Positions 23,101-32,760 of a stretch of DNA of 64,000 nt are shown piece after piece. The notes beneath the pieces were generated by a model. The model was not told where the DNA came from. It did not search any database and saw nothing but the letters and a program-made list of their open reading frames with translations. How positions within the stretch are numbered: the first letter of the stretch is position 1; every line of letters begins with the position of its first letter. The stretch is from Brevibacillus_C sp046036945 (lineage in GTDB: Bacteria > Bacillota > Bacilli > Brevibacillales > Brevibacillaceae): contig NZ_JBJQOQ010000001.1 in the NCBI RefSeq assembly GCF_046036945.1, positions 124,001 to 188,000 on the forward strand, read 5' to 3'. The translations under genes were made by a program, and so were the position numbers.

Positions 23101-25464
23101 ATGAATGTCGTAAAAATAAAGCAATTGATTCTGTACTTCTGCATGTGTCTTCTGCTCGCAGCCGGATGGCAAATGGTCTTGCCGCCGCCTGCACACGCAG
23201 ATACTGCAGTATCGCTGCAGGTGAGCGCCGGTTTCGGGGGCGAGTATAAAGATGCGGAGCTGATTCCGGTGCAGATCACCGTTACCAACAACGGGGCGGA
23301 TATCGAGGGGGAGCTGGTCTTCACGGCTGACAACGATGATTCCGGCAATGCGGTCTACTACCAGCCCATCTCCATCGGAAAAGGATCGACGAAAAAAGTG
23401 ACCATGATGATTCCGGGCAATGTCCAGCGAACCTCTTCCATTCGGCTGATGCAGGGCAAAACGGAGGTGGCCAAAGGGATTGTCGCAGGGAGCCGGTTTA
23501 ACTCGGATACCGTATTTATCGGCATACTTGCATCCGAGCCTGATACGGCCAACTTTTTGGCAACGCTGCCGAAAAGTTCCTTCTCCCGACCGGTTCGGCC
23601 GGTCTGGCTGCAGGCGGAGGATCTTCCCAACGCCGTTTTGCCGCTGCAGATGATGGACGTGTTGGTTTTGAACAACTTCTCCACGGGCAGCCTCAATGTA
23701 GAGCAGGTACAGGCGATCAGAGACTGGACCAACCAGGGGGGCAGGCTCGTGTTGGCAGGAGGCGCCTACTGGGGCAAAACAAGCAGTGAACTGCGGGAGC
23801 TCTCACCGGTCAGCGTCGACGGGACAGCGGCCGTGCAGTCACTGGCCAGTCTGGTATCAGGCAAGCACAACAAACCGATTTCGCTGGAACATCCCTTTAC
23901 CGTGAGTACGGGAACGGTGAAAGCGGGTCAAGTCCTCTATCAGGAAGGAAACATTCCCGTATTCGCCATGGCGGAAGCAAACAAGGGCAAGGTACTCTAC
24001 GCCGCTTACGATCTGGCTGAAGAGCCGATGGCCAGTTGGCCGGGGAACAGTGAACTGTGGGCAGAACTGCTGGCAAAAGCGTTTGGTCAGACATCGAACA
24101 ATTCGAAGTTTGACCCGTTTGGGAATTCCTATCAGCTGATCGATGCTTCTGAAAACATTCCGGGGCTGACAGCGCCAAACCTGACTTTTCTCAGCTTGTT
24201 TTTCGCAGGTTATATCCTGCTTGCCGGTCCGGTGCTCTTCCTGCTCTTTCGCGGCAAGAAGCGGCGCAGCTACTTGTGGGGCGTGGGGCCGGCTGCGGCA
24301 ATCGCCATGTGTCTGGGAGTTTTTCTCTACGGGATCGCACAGCGCGGCACGGATGTCATTGTACATAATGTCAGCTATCTAGAGCTGACCGGCACAGGAC
24401 AGGCAAGTGCGGCAACCGCAACGGCCATCTTCGTTCCGTCCGGCGGCGATTACGAGATGCGGGCCAAGAATGGAGAAATGATTCTGCCGAATCGCTGGTA
24501 CTACAGGGGACTCACGTCGGGGACCACCCGGATCAACGTAACTCCCCAGCAAAGCAGCATTCATTTTGACGACGCGAGTTACTGGTCGATCAAGAGCGGG
24601 TTTACCAAAAAGATGATCAAGGATGCGGGGCGGATCGAATCCGACCTCATGTACCGCGATGGCAAGCTGGTCGGAACCGTGACCAATAAAACCAGCTATC
24701 CGCTGCGCGATGTGAAGCTTCTGAATGGACGCAACGTTCAGGATCTTGGCACGTTGGCTGTCGGAGCCTCCGCCGATGTCGAAATGAATTTTGAGGTGAT
24801 GGCCCAGCCAAACCGGGACAGCTACCAGGCGAGAAAGGGGCTGCTTCCGTCGGAATTGCAGCAGCAAAAGCAATTTGACGCCACCCGGGAATTCAGCATG
24901 CTCGGCATGCTTGACGAAGACAGGGGAACCAATTTTTGGCGAACGCCGGTAAAAGTGATCGGCTGGACGGAGCAGCCCATTGCCGACGTGGAAATCATCG
25001 GAAAGCGCACCAAAGAGGCGAATCTGGCTTTGGTCAGCTCCAGCCTTGACGTGAAGCCATCGGCGGACGGTTACGTCTTTTACCCGGCGGGAACGTTTAC
25101 TCCCGAGAAGACTTCAAGCCCGCCCCGCACCTATGAAAACGGCAGCGGTTACTACATGGGGGCGGGAGAGATCACGTTTGAATTTGACATCCAAAAAGAG
25201 CAGCAGCCGATCAATGTGACAAAGGTGTACCTGTACACATGGTCAGAAGATCGAACGAGCTTTGACAAAAAAGTGTACAACTGGAAAACGAATGCTTTTG
25301 ACCCGTTTTCCGATGCGTTTGAAAATAATGCGCTGTCGGGCGACAAGCTGAAACAGTACGTCTCGTCCGCCGGAAAACTGCGGTTGATGCTCTCGCACAA
25401 GTACGAAGAAGACAGGCATATCGGGCTGCCGGAAATCAGCGTTGAAGGATGGGTGGCAAAGTAA
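23101..25464 (+). CDS. Large exported membrane protein, first gene of the ABC/MoxR/vWA operon
   Basis: The 787-residue protein has a signal peptide ending in AHA-DT, a beta-rich extracytoplasmic N-terminal domain, a region resembling amidotransferase-like domains (QVQAIRDWTNQGGRLVLAGG around residue 210), two membrane helices (about residues 360-382 and 391-415) and a second extracytoplasmic domain. No enzymatic motif is seen. ATG 23101 is preceded by GGAGGG; a GTG at 23092 overlaps that site. It is one base upstream of an ABC ATPase gene and so probably works with that transporter. The layout recalls the GldG-like subunits of ABC-2 systems, but this is inference. Confidence 0.7.
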   Translation: MNVVKIKQLILYFCMCLLLAAGWQMVLPPPAHADTAVSLQVSAGFGGEYKDAELIPVQITVTNNGADIEGELVFTADNDDSGNAVYYQPISIGKGSTKKVTMMIPGNVQRTSSIRLMQGKTEVAKGIVAGSRFNSDTVFIGILASEPDTANFLATLPKSSFSRPVRPVWLQAEDLPNAVLPLQMMDVLVLNNFSTGSLNVEQVQAIRDWTNQGGRLVLAGGAYWGKTSSELRELSPVSVDGTAAVQSLASLVSGKHNKPISLEHPFTVSTGTVKAGQVLYQEGNIPVFAMAEANKGKVLYAAYDLAEEPMASWPGNSELWAELLAKAFGQTSNNSKFDPFGNSYQLIDASENIPGLTAPNLTFLSLFFAGYILLAGPVLFLLFRGKKRRSYLWGVGPAAAIAMCLGVFLYGIAQRGTDVIVHNVSYLELTGTGQASAATATAIFVPSGGDYEMRAKNGEMILPNRWYYRGLTSGTTRINVTPQQSSIHFDDASYWSIKSGFTKKMIKDAGRIESDLMYRDGKLVGTVTNKTSYPLRDVKLLNGRNVQDLGTLAVGASADVEMNFEVMAQPNRDSYQARKGLLPSELQQQKQFDATREFSMLGMLDEDRGTNFWRTPVKVIGWTEQPIADVEIIGKRTKEANLALVSSSLDVKPSADGYVFYPAGTFTPEKTSSPPRTYENGSGYYMGAGEITFEFDIQKEQQPINVTKVYLYTWSEDRTSFDKKVYNWKTNAFDPFSDAFENNALSGDKLKQYVSSAGKLRLMLSHKYEEDRHIGLPEISVEGWVAK

Positions 25465-25465
25465 C

Positions 25466-26392
25466 ATGATCCAGATAGAGAATCTGCGAAAACAATACGG
25501 AAAAATGCAGGCGTTGAAAGGACTCTCCTTGGAAATCGGCAAAGGGCAGGTGTTTGGATTCGTCGGCCCCAACGGTGCGGGAAAGTCGACGACGATGTTA
25601 ATCCTTGCCACCCTGCTGGAACCGACCAGCGGCAAGGCGTACGTCGGAGGGTTTGACGTTGTCAAACAGCCGCGGGAGGTGCGCAAGCTGATCGGGTACA
25701 TGCCGGACTTCTTCGGGGTATACGACAACGTGACTGCCGACGAGTACCTGGATTTTTACGCCTCCAACTACGATATACCGGCTGCCGAGCGGCGGGAGAT
25801 CATCCCCAAGCTGCTGGAATTGGTCAGCCTGAGCCACAAGCGGGACGCGTACGTCGATTCCCTCTCGCGGGGGATGAAACAGCGTCTGGGCCTCGCCCGC
25901 AGCCTGGTGCACAATCCGGAAGTGCTGATCCTCGACGAACCGGCCTCAGGTCTGGATCCCCGCGCCCGGATCGAGCTGCGGGAAATCCTGAAGGAGCTGC
26001 GAGAGATGGGCAAGACGATTCTCATCAGTTCTCATATTCTGCCGGAGCTGGCGGAGATGTGCGACGTCATCGGCGTGATCGAAGGGGGAGAGATGATTGC
26101 CACCGGCAGCGTGGAGGAGATCAACGCCCGGATGCAGGGGCAAAAGCTGCTCAAACTCCGTTTGCTCGATCGCTGGGACGAAGCGGCCCAGCTCTTGCGC
26201 CAGATACCGCAGCTTACCAGTGTGACGAGAGAGGGGAACACGCTGGTCGCCGGCTTTACCGGAACGGACGACGAACAGGTAGAGCTGCTGCACCGGCTGG
26301 TCGAAGCCGGCCTGCCGTTGGCCTCTTTTGGCGAGGCGGAAGGAAACCTGGAAGAAATATTCTTGGAGATTACGAAAGGAGTAGGGTCATGA
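25466..26392 (+). CDS. ABC-2 type transporter ATP-binding protein
   Basis: The 308-residue ATPase has Walker A GPNGAGKSTT, signature LSRGMKQRLGLARSL, Walker B VLILDEPASGLDP and a switch histidine in LISSHIL. It belongs to the CcmA/YhaQ-type exporters with a C-terminal extension of about 90 residues. It is one base after the first gene of the operon and overlaps the permease gene by four bases (ATGA), so the three are translated together. Confidence 0.93.
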   Translation: MIQIENLRKQYGKMQALKGLSLEIGKGQVFGFVGPNGAGKSTTMLILATLLEPTSGKAYVGGFDVVKQPREVRKLIGYMPDFFGVYDNVTADEYLDFYASNYDIPAAERREIIPKLLELVSLSHKRDAYVDSLSRGMKQRLGLARSLVHNPEVLILDEPASGLDPRARIELREILKELREMGKTILISSHILPELAEMCDVIGVIEGGEMIATGSVEEINARMQGQKLLKLRLLDRWDEAAQLLRQIPQLTSVTREGNTLVAGFTGTDDEQVELLHRLVEAGLPLASFGEAEGNLEEIFLEITKGVGS

Positions 26393-27276
26393 ACCTCGTC
26401 AGGCACATGAGAAACCCCGTTTTGCTCAACGAACTGAAAGTGAGGATGCGCTCCAACCGGTCCGCGCTGGTCATTTCCTTGTACCTGCTGGTGCTGGGCG
26501 GGATTGCTTTCGCCTTTATTTACCTGCGGACGGGCTGGAATCAGCGGTTCGACCCGAACGGGACGCGGGACATCTTCCTGTTTTTGTCTGTCCTGCAGCT
26601 GGCGATGATCTGCATGTTTACTCCGGGTCTTACCTCGGGCGTGATCAGCGGCGAGCGCGAACGGCAGACGTTGAGCGTGCTGCTCACGACCAATCTGACG
26701 GCGACCAAGCTGATCATCGGCAAATGGCTGTCATCGCTCAGCTTTATGACCTACCTGGTCTTGGCCTCGCTTCCGTTGTACGCGATCGTCGTGCTGTTCG
26801 GGGGCGTATCTCCAGTGCAGCTCATTGAAGTGTTTGGCCTCTACCTGATTACGATGCTCGGGATTGGCAGCGTCGGCGTGCTCAGTTCGACCATCTTCAA
26901 GCGAACGGGGGTCTCTACCGTAGTTACGTACGGCCTCTTGTTTGCCTATACGGCTGGAACCTTCATGGCGTCAGAATTCATCCAGATGGTGATCGACCGG
27001 CAGCGCAGCCTGGCAGGCGTCACGGCAACGGCGCAGCCCTTTCCGATGTGGCCTGACCTGCTCATGAGCCTCAATCCTCTGGCGGCAATTCTGCGCGTCT
27101 TCGAGGTAGGGCCGCTTCCGCAGGCAGTTAGCCGGAGTACAGCCGGGAACGTCGTACCGCTGCCGATGGATCCCTACTGGATTTACGTTGCCTTCTTTGC
27201 CGTGCTGGCGGCGGTCGCGATCATCCTCGCCATCTACCTGATCAAGCCTGTCAGGCCGCGGCTTGGCAAGAGATAA
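26389..27276 (+). CDS. ABC-2 type transporter permease
   Basis: The 295-residue membrane protein has six predicted helices. After a short cytoplasmic start (NPVLLNELKVRMRS) comes a first helix, then TSGVISGERERQTLSVLLTT, typical of ABC-2 permeases of the NatB/YhaP kind. It pairs with the ATPase just upstream. The exported substrate is unknown; in this genetic setting it could be a polypeptide or an envelope component. Confidence 0.88.
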   Translation: MNLVRHMRNPVLLNELKVRMRSNRSALVISLYLLVLGGIAFAFIYLRTGWNQRFDPNGTRDIFLFLSVLQLAMICMFTPGLTSGVISGERERQTLSVLLTTNLTATKLIIGKWLSSLSFMTYLVLASLPLYAIVVLFGGVSPVQLIEVFGLYLITMLGIGSVGVLSSTIFKRTGVSTVVTYGLLFAYTAGTFMASEFIQMVIDRQRSLAGVTATAQPFPMWPDLLMSLNPLAAILRVFEVGPLPQAVSRSTAGNVVPLPMDPYWIYVAFFAVLAAVAIILAIYLIKPVRPRLGKR

Positions 27277-27290
27277 GGAGTGAGGCCGGA

Positions 27291-28988
27291 GTGTTTGTAC
27301 AGCGGAATGACAGGTTGTCCGCCTTGCTTGCGGCGATCCGCAAAAGGCTGTTTTGGCAGCGGCTGATCGGCACTCTCTGCCGTTTTCTCATAGCGGGACT
27401 GGCGGCAGGAATCCTGCTGCTGCTCGTCACAAGGGTGCTGCCGGTGACGCTGTACGGAAAAGAAATCGCCGCCTCTCTCGTGCTGGTGGCGCTGCTTGGC
27501 GGCTTGATTTTCGTCTGCTGCCGTCAGCCTGACCTGAGAGCAGCGGCGTCATTTGCCGACCGGCAGGGACTGTCGGAGCGGGTGCTGACCGCTTATCTCC
27601 AGCGGGATCACCCGTCGCCGCTGGCCGAGCTGCAGCGCTCCGATGCCGAGGAACGGCTGCAAAGGGCGCTGCCGCAGGTGCTGGCAGCCATCCGGATCTG
27701 GCGCATCCCAAACAGACAGATCTATGTGCTTGGCGCTCTGCTGCCGGTATGGCTGCTGCTCGCACTCGCCGCCAACCCGATGGACGAGACGGTGCGGGAG
27801 CGGATGAAACAGGCGGAGCAGGCAGCTCAGGCAGTAGAGCAAATCGATGAAGCGAGGCAGGACGCAGCGGACAACGACCAGTTGAATGAAGCGCAAAAAG
27901 CGAAGCTTGACGAGGTTTTTGAACAAGTGAAAAACGAGCTGAAAACTGCGGACAATCCCGAGCAGCAGGCGAATGCTCTGCAGTCGGCTGCGAAGATGCT
28001 GGAAAAAATGCAGGCAGATGAGCAGCAGGTCCTCTCTTCGCTGGAACAGCTGCAGCGGCAGCTGGCCCAGCAGGAACAGACGAAAGAGGCTGCCAACGCA
28101 ATGAGGAAGCAGGATCAGGCCGCGATCGAGGCAGCTTTTCGAAGCATGGAGCGGGAGCTGGCAGAACTTACCGAGGAAGAGCGGGCGGAGCTTGCCGCTT
28201 ATCTCCAGGAGGTAGCCGAGCAGCTCGCGCAAGCAGCCAGCGCCGCCCATTCCGAAGAAGCCGCCAAGATAGCGGAACAGCTCCGGCAGGCAGGGACAGC
28301 CCTGCAGAGCGGCAATATAGCCGATACGGTACATCAACTGCAGAACGGTTTTATGCAGGCGATGCAGCTTGCCGCGCAGACGAATTCGATGCTGGTCCAG
28401 GTATCGCAATCCCTGACCGGCGTTCAGCAATCGCAAATGGTATTCGCGGGCGCAGCCACAGCGGCTTCGGCTGCTGCCGGATCAGGCAGCGGTCAGGCGA
28501 GTTCCGCCCCTGCCGGACAGTCTGCAGGTGCGGGCGGCTCCCAGACGCAAGGAAGCGGCCAGGGCAGCGGCACTCAGGCAGGCCAAGGTGCGGGCAGAGG
28601 CGGTTCCGGCAGCAGCGGCAATCAACCTGGCGGCGGAGGCAGTGGCGGCCAGGGGTCAGGTTCCGGTTCGGGAGGTTCAGGAGGTTCGGGATCAGGCAAA
28701 GGCGGCGGTGCCGGTCTGGGCAGCGGCAGCCATGAGCTTGTCAGCGTGCCTGCCGAGCGAATCGCGGGCGAGGGCGGTCCGACGGAGACAGTCGGAGGCC
28801 CGCTCGGCGAAGGGGACAGCGAGACCCGTACGAGCGGGACGACGCAAGTCAGCGCCGGTGTGGTCCGGCCGTATGAGGAGGTCTACCGCCAGTACGAGCA
28901 GTTTACCCGGGAGAGCCTGGAGCGGCAGCAGATTCCCGAGGATTACAAGGAAATGGTAAGAGACTACTTTCAACGAATCGAGCCATAA
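27291..28988 (+). CDS. Membrane-anchored coiled-coil protein with Gly/Ser/Gln-rich linker
   Basis: The 565-residue protein has three N-terminal membrane helices (to about residue 165), then a long Ala/Gln/Glu-rich coiled coil (about residues 175-375), a glycine/serine/glutamine-rich low-complexity linker (about 385-482), and a folded C-terminal segment ending YKEMVRDYFQRIEP. The C-terminal YEQFTRESLERQQIPEDYKE resembles a motif found in DUF4175-like and MoxR-cluster membrane proteins. GTG 27291 follows AAGGAGTGAGG. It probably acts as a structural partner of the adjacent MoxR ATPase; no enzymatic motif is visible. Confidence 0.6.
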   Translation: MFVQRNDRLSALLAAIRKRLFWQRLIGTLCRFLIAGLAAGILLLLVTRVLPVTLYGKEIAASLVLVALLGGLIFVCCRQPDLRAAASFADRQGLSERVLTAYLQRDHPSPLAELQRSDAEERLQRALPQVLAAIRIWRIPNRQIYVLGALLPVWLLLALAANPMDETVRERMKQAEQAAQAVEQIDEARQDAADNDQLNEAQKAKLDEVFEQVKNELKTADNPEQQANALQSAAKMLEKMQADEQQVLSSLEQLQRQLAQQEQTKEAANAMRKQDQAAIEAAFRSMERELAELTEEERAELAAYLQEVAEQLAQAASAAHSEEAAKIAEQLRQAGTALQSGNIADTVHQLQNGFMQAMQLAAQTNSMLVQVSQSLTGVQQSQMVFAGAATAASAAAGSGSGQASSAPAGQSAGAGGSQTQGSGQGSGTQAGQGAGRGGSGSSGNQPGGGGSGGQGSGSGSGGSGGSGSGKGGGAGLGSGSHELVSVPAERIAGEGGPTETVGGPLGEGDSETRTSGTTQVSAGVVRPYEEVYRQYEQFTRESLERQQIPEDYKEMVRDYFQRIEP

Positions 28989-29013
28989 ATCTTACAGATA
29001 GGAGCCAAAAAAC

Positions 29014-29997
29014 ATGGTCAATGCACAGCAGCTGGAGATCTACCTGGAGCAAATCGGCCAGGTCAGGCAGGAGATCGGCAAAGTCATGGTCGGACAGCGT
29101 GACGTGATCGAACAGATGATGTGGGCCGTCTTCTCCGGCGGCCACGTCCTCCTGGAAGGGGTGCCGGGATTGGGGAAAACCCTGCTGGTCAAGACGCTGG
29201 CCGAAGCGTTTGAGCTCTCCTTTCAACGAATCCAGTTTACCCCCGACTTGATGCCGACCGATATTACCGGGACGAGCATTTTGCAGGTGGATGAGGCGGG
29301 CAGGCAGCATTTTCAGTTTCAACAGGGCCCTGTGTTTGCCCATGTCGTGCTCGCCGACGAAATTAACCGCGCGACGCCAAAAACCCAGAGTGCGCTTCTG
29401 GAGGCGATGCAGGAAGGCACGGTGTCCGCCGGCGGCGCTACCCGTCCGCTGCCCCGGCCATTTTTCGTCCTGGCGACGCAAAATCCATTGGAGCAGGAGG
29501 GGACATACCCGCTGCCGGAGGCGCAGTTGGACAGGTTCCTCTTGAAGATCGACGTGCCATTCCCGACCGAGGAAGAATTGCGCGAGATCGTTTTGCGCAC
29601 GACAGGCGTATACGCTACTTCCGTAGAAAAAGTGGCGGACGGATCGCAGATCGAGAGCATTCAGCGGTGGATCCGGGAGATTCTCGTCGCCGAGGAAGTG
29701 CTTTCCTATGCTGTAAGACTGCTCCTCGCCACCCATCCCAGGGAAGGGGCTGTCGAACCGGTGCAAAAGTACGTCAAAGCCGGTGCGGGTCCGCGCGGGG
29801 TGCAGGGGATCATCGCCGCCGGCAAGGTGCGGGCCTTCATGGCCGGGCGGTTCAATCTCGCCTACGAGGATATTGACGCCGTCGCGCTGCCGGCACTGCG
29901 TCATCGCATTTTCTTGAATTTTGAGGGAGAAGCTTTGGGCATCCATCCCGACCAGATCATCCGCGAGGTTTTGGCATCCCTGGAGAGACCTGCATGA
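29014..29997 (+). CDS. MoxR family AAA+ ATPase
   Basis: The 327-residue AAA+ protein has Walker A EGVPGLGKTLLVKTLAEAF, the MoxR-specific DLMPTDITGTS, Walker B VVLADEINRATPKTQSALLEAM and the sensor-1 ATQNP motif. MoxR proteins act as chaperone-like ATPases that work with DUF58 and vWA partners to assemble or activate membrane or metal-containing complexes. ATG 29014 follows TAGGAG. It overlaps the DUF58 gene by four bases, the standard MoxR-DUF58 coupling. Confidence 0.93.
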   Translation: MVNAQQLEIYLEQIGQVRQEIGKVMVGQRDVIEQMMWAVFSGGHVLLEGVPGLGKTLLVKTLAEAFELSFQRIQFTPDLMPTDITGTSILQVDEAGRQHFQFQQGPVFAHVVLADEINRATPKTQSALLEAMQEGTVSAGGATRPLPRPFFVLATQNPLEQEGTYPLPEAQLDRFLLKIDVPFPTEEELREIVLRTTGVYATSVEKVADGSQIESIQRWIREILVAEEVLSYAVRLLLATHPREGAVEPVQKYVKAGAGPRGVQGIIAAGKVRAFMAGRFNLAYEDIDAVALPALRHRIFLNFEGEALGIHPDQIIREVLASLERPA

Positions 29998-30881
29998 TGG
30001 CAGAGACACCCGTACTGGATCCGTCGTTTTTGCATCGTCTGGAACGCCTGCGGCTCGCGGCCAAGCGAGCGATGCGGGGGACGCATGCGGGCAAGCGGCG
30101 CTCCCGCAACACGGGAAGCTCGCTTGAATTCGCCGATTACCGCGTCTATGCGCCAGGAGATGACTTGCGGCAGCTCGACTGGAACGCCTATGCCCGCTCC
30201 GGCAAGCTGTTTGTCAAAAAATTCCTCGACGAGCAAGAAGTACATATCTCCCTCTATATCGACTGCAGCAAGTCGATGACGTACGGGGAGCCGAGCAAGT
30301 TTCAGCGGGCGGTTCAACTGGCGGCTGCCCTTGGCTACCTCTCTCTCCATCACCTGGACTACGTCTCCGTCTACGCGTTTACGGATCGCATCCAGTCGTC
30401 GCTCTTGTCTCTGCACGGCAAGGGAGGGGTGCATCAGCTGTTTTCATTCCTGGCTTCTTTGGAGCCGATGGGCGCAGGGAACATCAACGAAGCGCTGCGG
30501 TCGGGCCGTGCCGTACAGGGAAAGCCCGGCATTTCCATCGTCCTGTCCGATTTTCTGTTCCCGTCCGGATACGAGCAGGGGATTGGCTTTGTTCAAGCAG
30601 CCAGGCAAGAGGTGGCACTGGTCCAGCTGTTGACCGGAGAGGAGCGCCGCCCCGGCTACGAAGGCGGACTTCGCCTGATCGACAGCGAGACCCAGGAGCA
30701 GAGGGAGATCTCGTTTACTCCTGTGCTGCTGGCTGAGTACCGCCGGGCGGTAGAGGCGTTTCAGACGAAGCTGGCGTCGTACGCCCACCGCCGCGGCATG
30801 CATTACTTTGACGTGGAACCGGAGCTGCCGGTCGAACAGGTCGTGCTTCACCTGTTCCGGCAGTCCGGGTTGATTCGCTGA
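29994..30881 (+). CDS. DUF58 domain protein
   Basis: This 295-residue protein has the DUF58 core: SSLEFADYRVYAPGDDLRQL, then DWNAYARSGKLFVKKF, and a vWA-like stretch IDCSKSMTYGEPSKFQRA that has a partial metal-ion-dependent adhesion site (DxSxS). It lacks membrane helices, so it is probably cytoplasmic and associates with MoxR. ATG 29994 overlaps the MoxR stop; a second in-frame ATG follows at 29997. Confidence 0.9.
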   Translation: MMAETPVLDPSFLHRLERLRLAAKRAMRGTHAGKRRSRNTGSSLEFADYRVYAPGDDLRQLDWNAYARSGKLFVKKFLDEQEVHISLYIDCSKSMTYGEPSKFQRAVQLAAALGYLSLHHLDYVSVYAFTDRIQSSLLSLHGKGGVHQLFSFLASLEPMGAGNINEALRSGRAVQGKPGISIVLSDFLFPSGYEQGIGFVQAARQEVALVQLLTGEERRPGYEGGLRLIDSETQEQREISFTPVLLAEYRRAVEAFQTKLASYAHRRGMHYFDVEPELPVEQVVLHLFRQSGLIR

Positions 30882-30897
30882 AGGGAGGAGAACGCGC

Positions 30898-32760
30898 GTG
30901 CAGTGGCTGTCGCCGCACTACCTTGGCTTTGCTTTGATTATCCCTGCCATTCTGCTGCTGTACCTCCTGAAGCGGAAGTATGAAAACCGAGAGGTAGCCA
31001 GTATTCTTTTGTGGCAGCAAATGCTCACTGAACTCGAGGTCAGCCGGCCGTTTCAGAAGCTTAGACAAAATCTGCTTTTGTTCCTGCAGCTTCTGGCTGC
31101 GCTGCTGATCGTCTTGGCGCTGCTGCAGCCAGCGTGGCCGACTGAAGACGGGGCCATCGCCCGGCATACGGTGCTCGTGCTGGACTCATCTGGAAGCATG
31201 CTGGCCCGCGAAGGGGAGTTTACCCGTTTTGAGTCAGCCAAGCAGGAAGCGAAAAAAGTCATCGAAAAGCTGGGTCCCGATCAATCCATTACCCTGATCG
31301 AAGCGGGCAAAGTGCCAAAAGTGCTCCTGTCTGACAGCTCCGACCAGACTGCCCTGCAGGATGCGCTCGATGCGGTCACCGTCCGCCCGGGAACAGCTGA
31401 CAGCCGGGCTGCCTTGTCCTTGGCAAAGGCGATCGCTTCCGCAGAACCGGACAGCGGCATCATCTGGATCGGCGACGGCGGAGGGGAGGAGATACCAGCC
31501 GCCGAATCAGACGCCATCAACCTCCAATCTTTTCGCTTCGTTCAGGCGGGTACTGCAGCAGAAAACGTCGCCATCGGGACGTTTGCCACCCAGAAAACAG
31601 CACAGGGGGCAGACGGTCTGCTGCGCATCGACAATTACGGTGCGAAAGAGAAGAAAGGCAAAGTGACGATTTACGATGTGAACCAGCAGCTCCTCGATGC
31701 TGCTCCATTTGAATTAGCCCCGCACGGCAGCCATTCCGCCGTCTTTCACAGCCTGCCTGCAAGCCCGGCCTACCGCGCTGTGATCGACGTCGAACAGGAC
31801 GGTTTGCAGGAAGACAACGAGCTGTGGAGCGTCCCCTACCTCGCGGAAAAAGGCAGGTCCGCGCTCGTATCCCCCGGGGGGAACCGTTTTTTGTACGAGG
31901 TGCTGAAGATCGGCGGCAGGTTTGACGTGGAACAGTTGAACACTGCTGAGGCGGCTGCGGCCAATCCTGCCGACGTCTGGGTGTTTGACGGCGTAGTCCC
32001 GGATAAGCTGCCCGAAGGCAACGTGCTGCTGATCAATCCCGACCGGGCAGTACATTGGCTTCCATATAAAGGAAAGCAGCAGGTCGCCAGCGGCTGGGAC
32101 GTTCTGGATCAAGCAAGCCCCCTGCTGCAGCACGTCGACTGGAGTCAGGTTCACGTGGACAGCATTGCTCGATTGGGACAGCTGGCAGGGATGCGCGGAC
32201 TGATCCGCACGGGTGAAGACAACGCCGTGCTGGCCGGAACGATCGACGGCAGAAGGGTGGTCATCATCGCTTTTGACCTGCACCAATCCGATCTTGTGCT
32301 GCGTCCCGCTTTCCCCATTTTCATGCAAAATGCACTGACGTGGCTGTCGCCAGTGCAGTCGCTGCCGATCGGCGGCGGCCATCCCGGCGAGCCGTTGGAA
32401 ATCCCCCTCACACCCGGCGCTGTGAAAAGGGTGCTGACGCTGCCGGATGGCACGTCTGAGGTGCTGTCTGCACAGGGGACCTCATTTGTCTACGCCGTAC
32501 CGGAGCAGGTAGGGCTATACCGGCTGGAGGAGCAGCAGGGCGAAGGGAAGCTGACGCGGTACTTTTCGGTACAGATGAGGGAAGCCGAATCTCAGATCGC
32601 CCCGCGGAGGATGCACGTCGCTGCGGGTCAAGCACAGGCAGAACAAAGCGAGCAGGCGCCGCAAGCGGCCGGCAGCTACCAGGATCTGACGTTCTGGCTT
32701 GTCCTCCTCGCCCTCATCATTGTCTTTGCGGAATGGAGGGTGTACCAACGTGGGTATTAG
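30898..32760 (+). CDS. BatA-like vWA membrane protein
   Basis: The 620-residue protein has the BatA N terminus (two membrane helices within the first 80 residues, the second LLLFLQLLAALLIVLALLQ), a vWA domain with the complete MIDAS start DSSGSM near residue 100, a long extracytoplasmic part and a C-terminal helix (LTFWLVLLALIIVFAEW). GTG 30898 follows GGGAGGAG. Bat proteins pair with MoxR and DUF58 in stress-linked envelope clusters. It overlaps the next gene by 11 bases. Confidence 0.83.
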   Translation: MQWLSPHYLGFALIIPAILLLYLLKRKYENREVASILLWQQMLTELEVSRPFQKLRQNLLLFLQLLAALLIVLALLQPAWPTEDGAIARHTVLVLDSSGSMLAREGEFTRFESAKQEAKKVIEKLGPDQSITLIEAGKVPKVLLSDSSDQTALQDALDAVTVRPGTADSRAALSLAKAIASAEPDSGIIWIGDGGGEEIPAAESDAINLQSFRFVQAGTAAENVAIGTFATQKTAQGADGLLRIDNYGAKEKKGKVTIYDVNQQLLDAAPFELAPHGSHSAVFHSLPASPAYRAVIDVEQDGLQEDNELWSVPYLAEKGRSALVSPGGNRFLYEVLKIGGRFDVEQLNTAEAAAANPADVWVFDGVVPDKLPEGNVLLINPDRAVHWLPYKGKQQVASGWDVLDQASPLLQHVDWSQVHVDSIARLGQLAGMRGLIRTGEDNAVLAGTIDGRRVVIIAFDLHQSDLVLRPAFPIFMQNALTWLSPVQSLPIGGGHPGEPLEIPLTPGAVKRVLTLPDGTSEVLSAQGTSFVYAVPEQVGLYRLEEQQGEGKLTRYFSVQMREAESQIAPRRMHVAAGQAQAEQSEQAPQAAGSYQDLTFWLVLLALIIVFAEWRVYQRGY

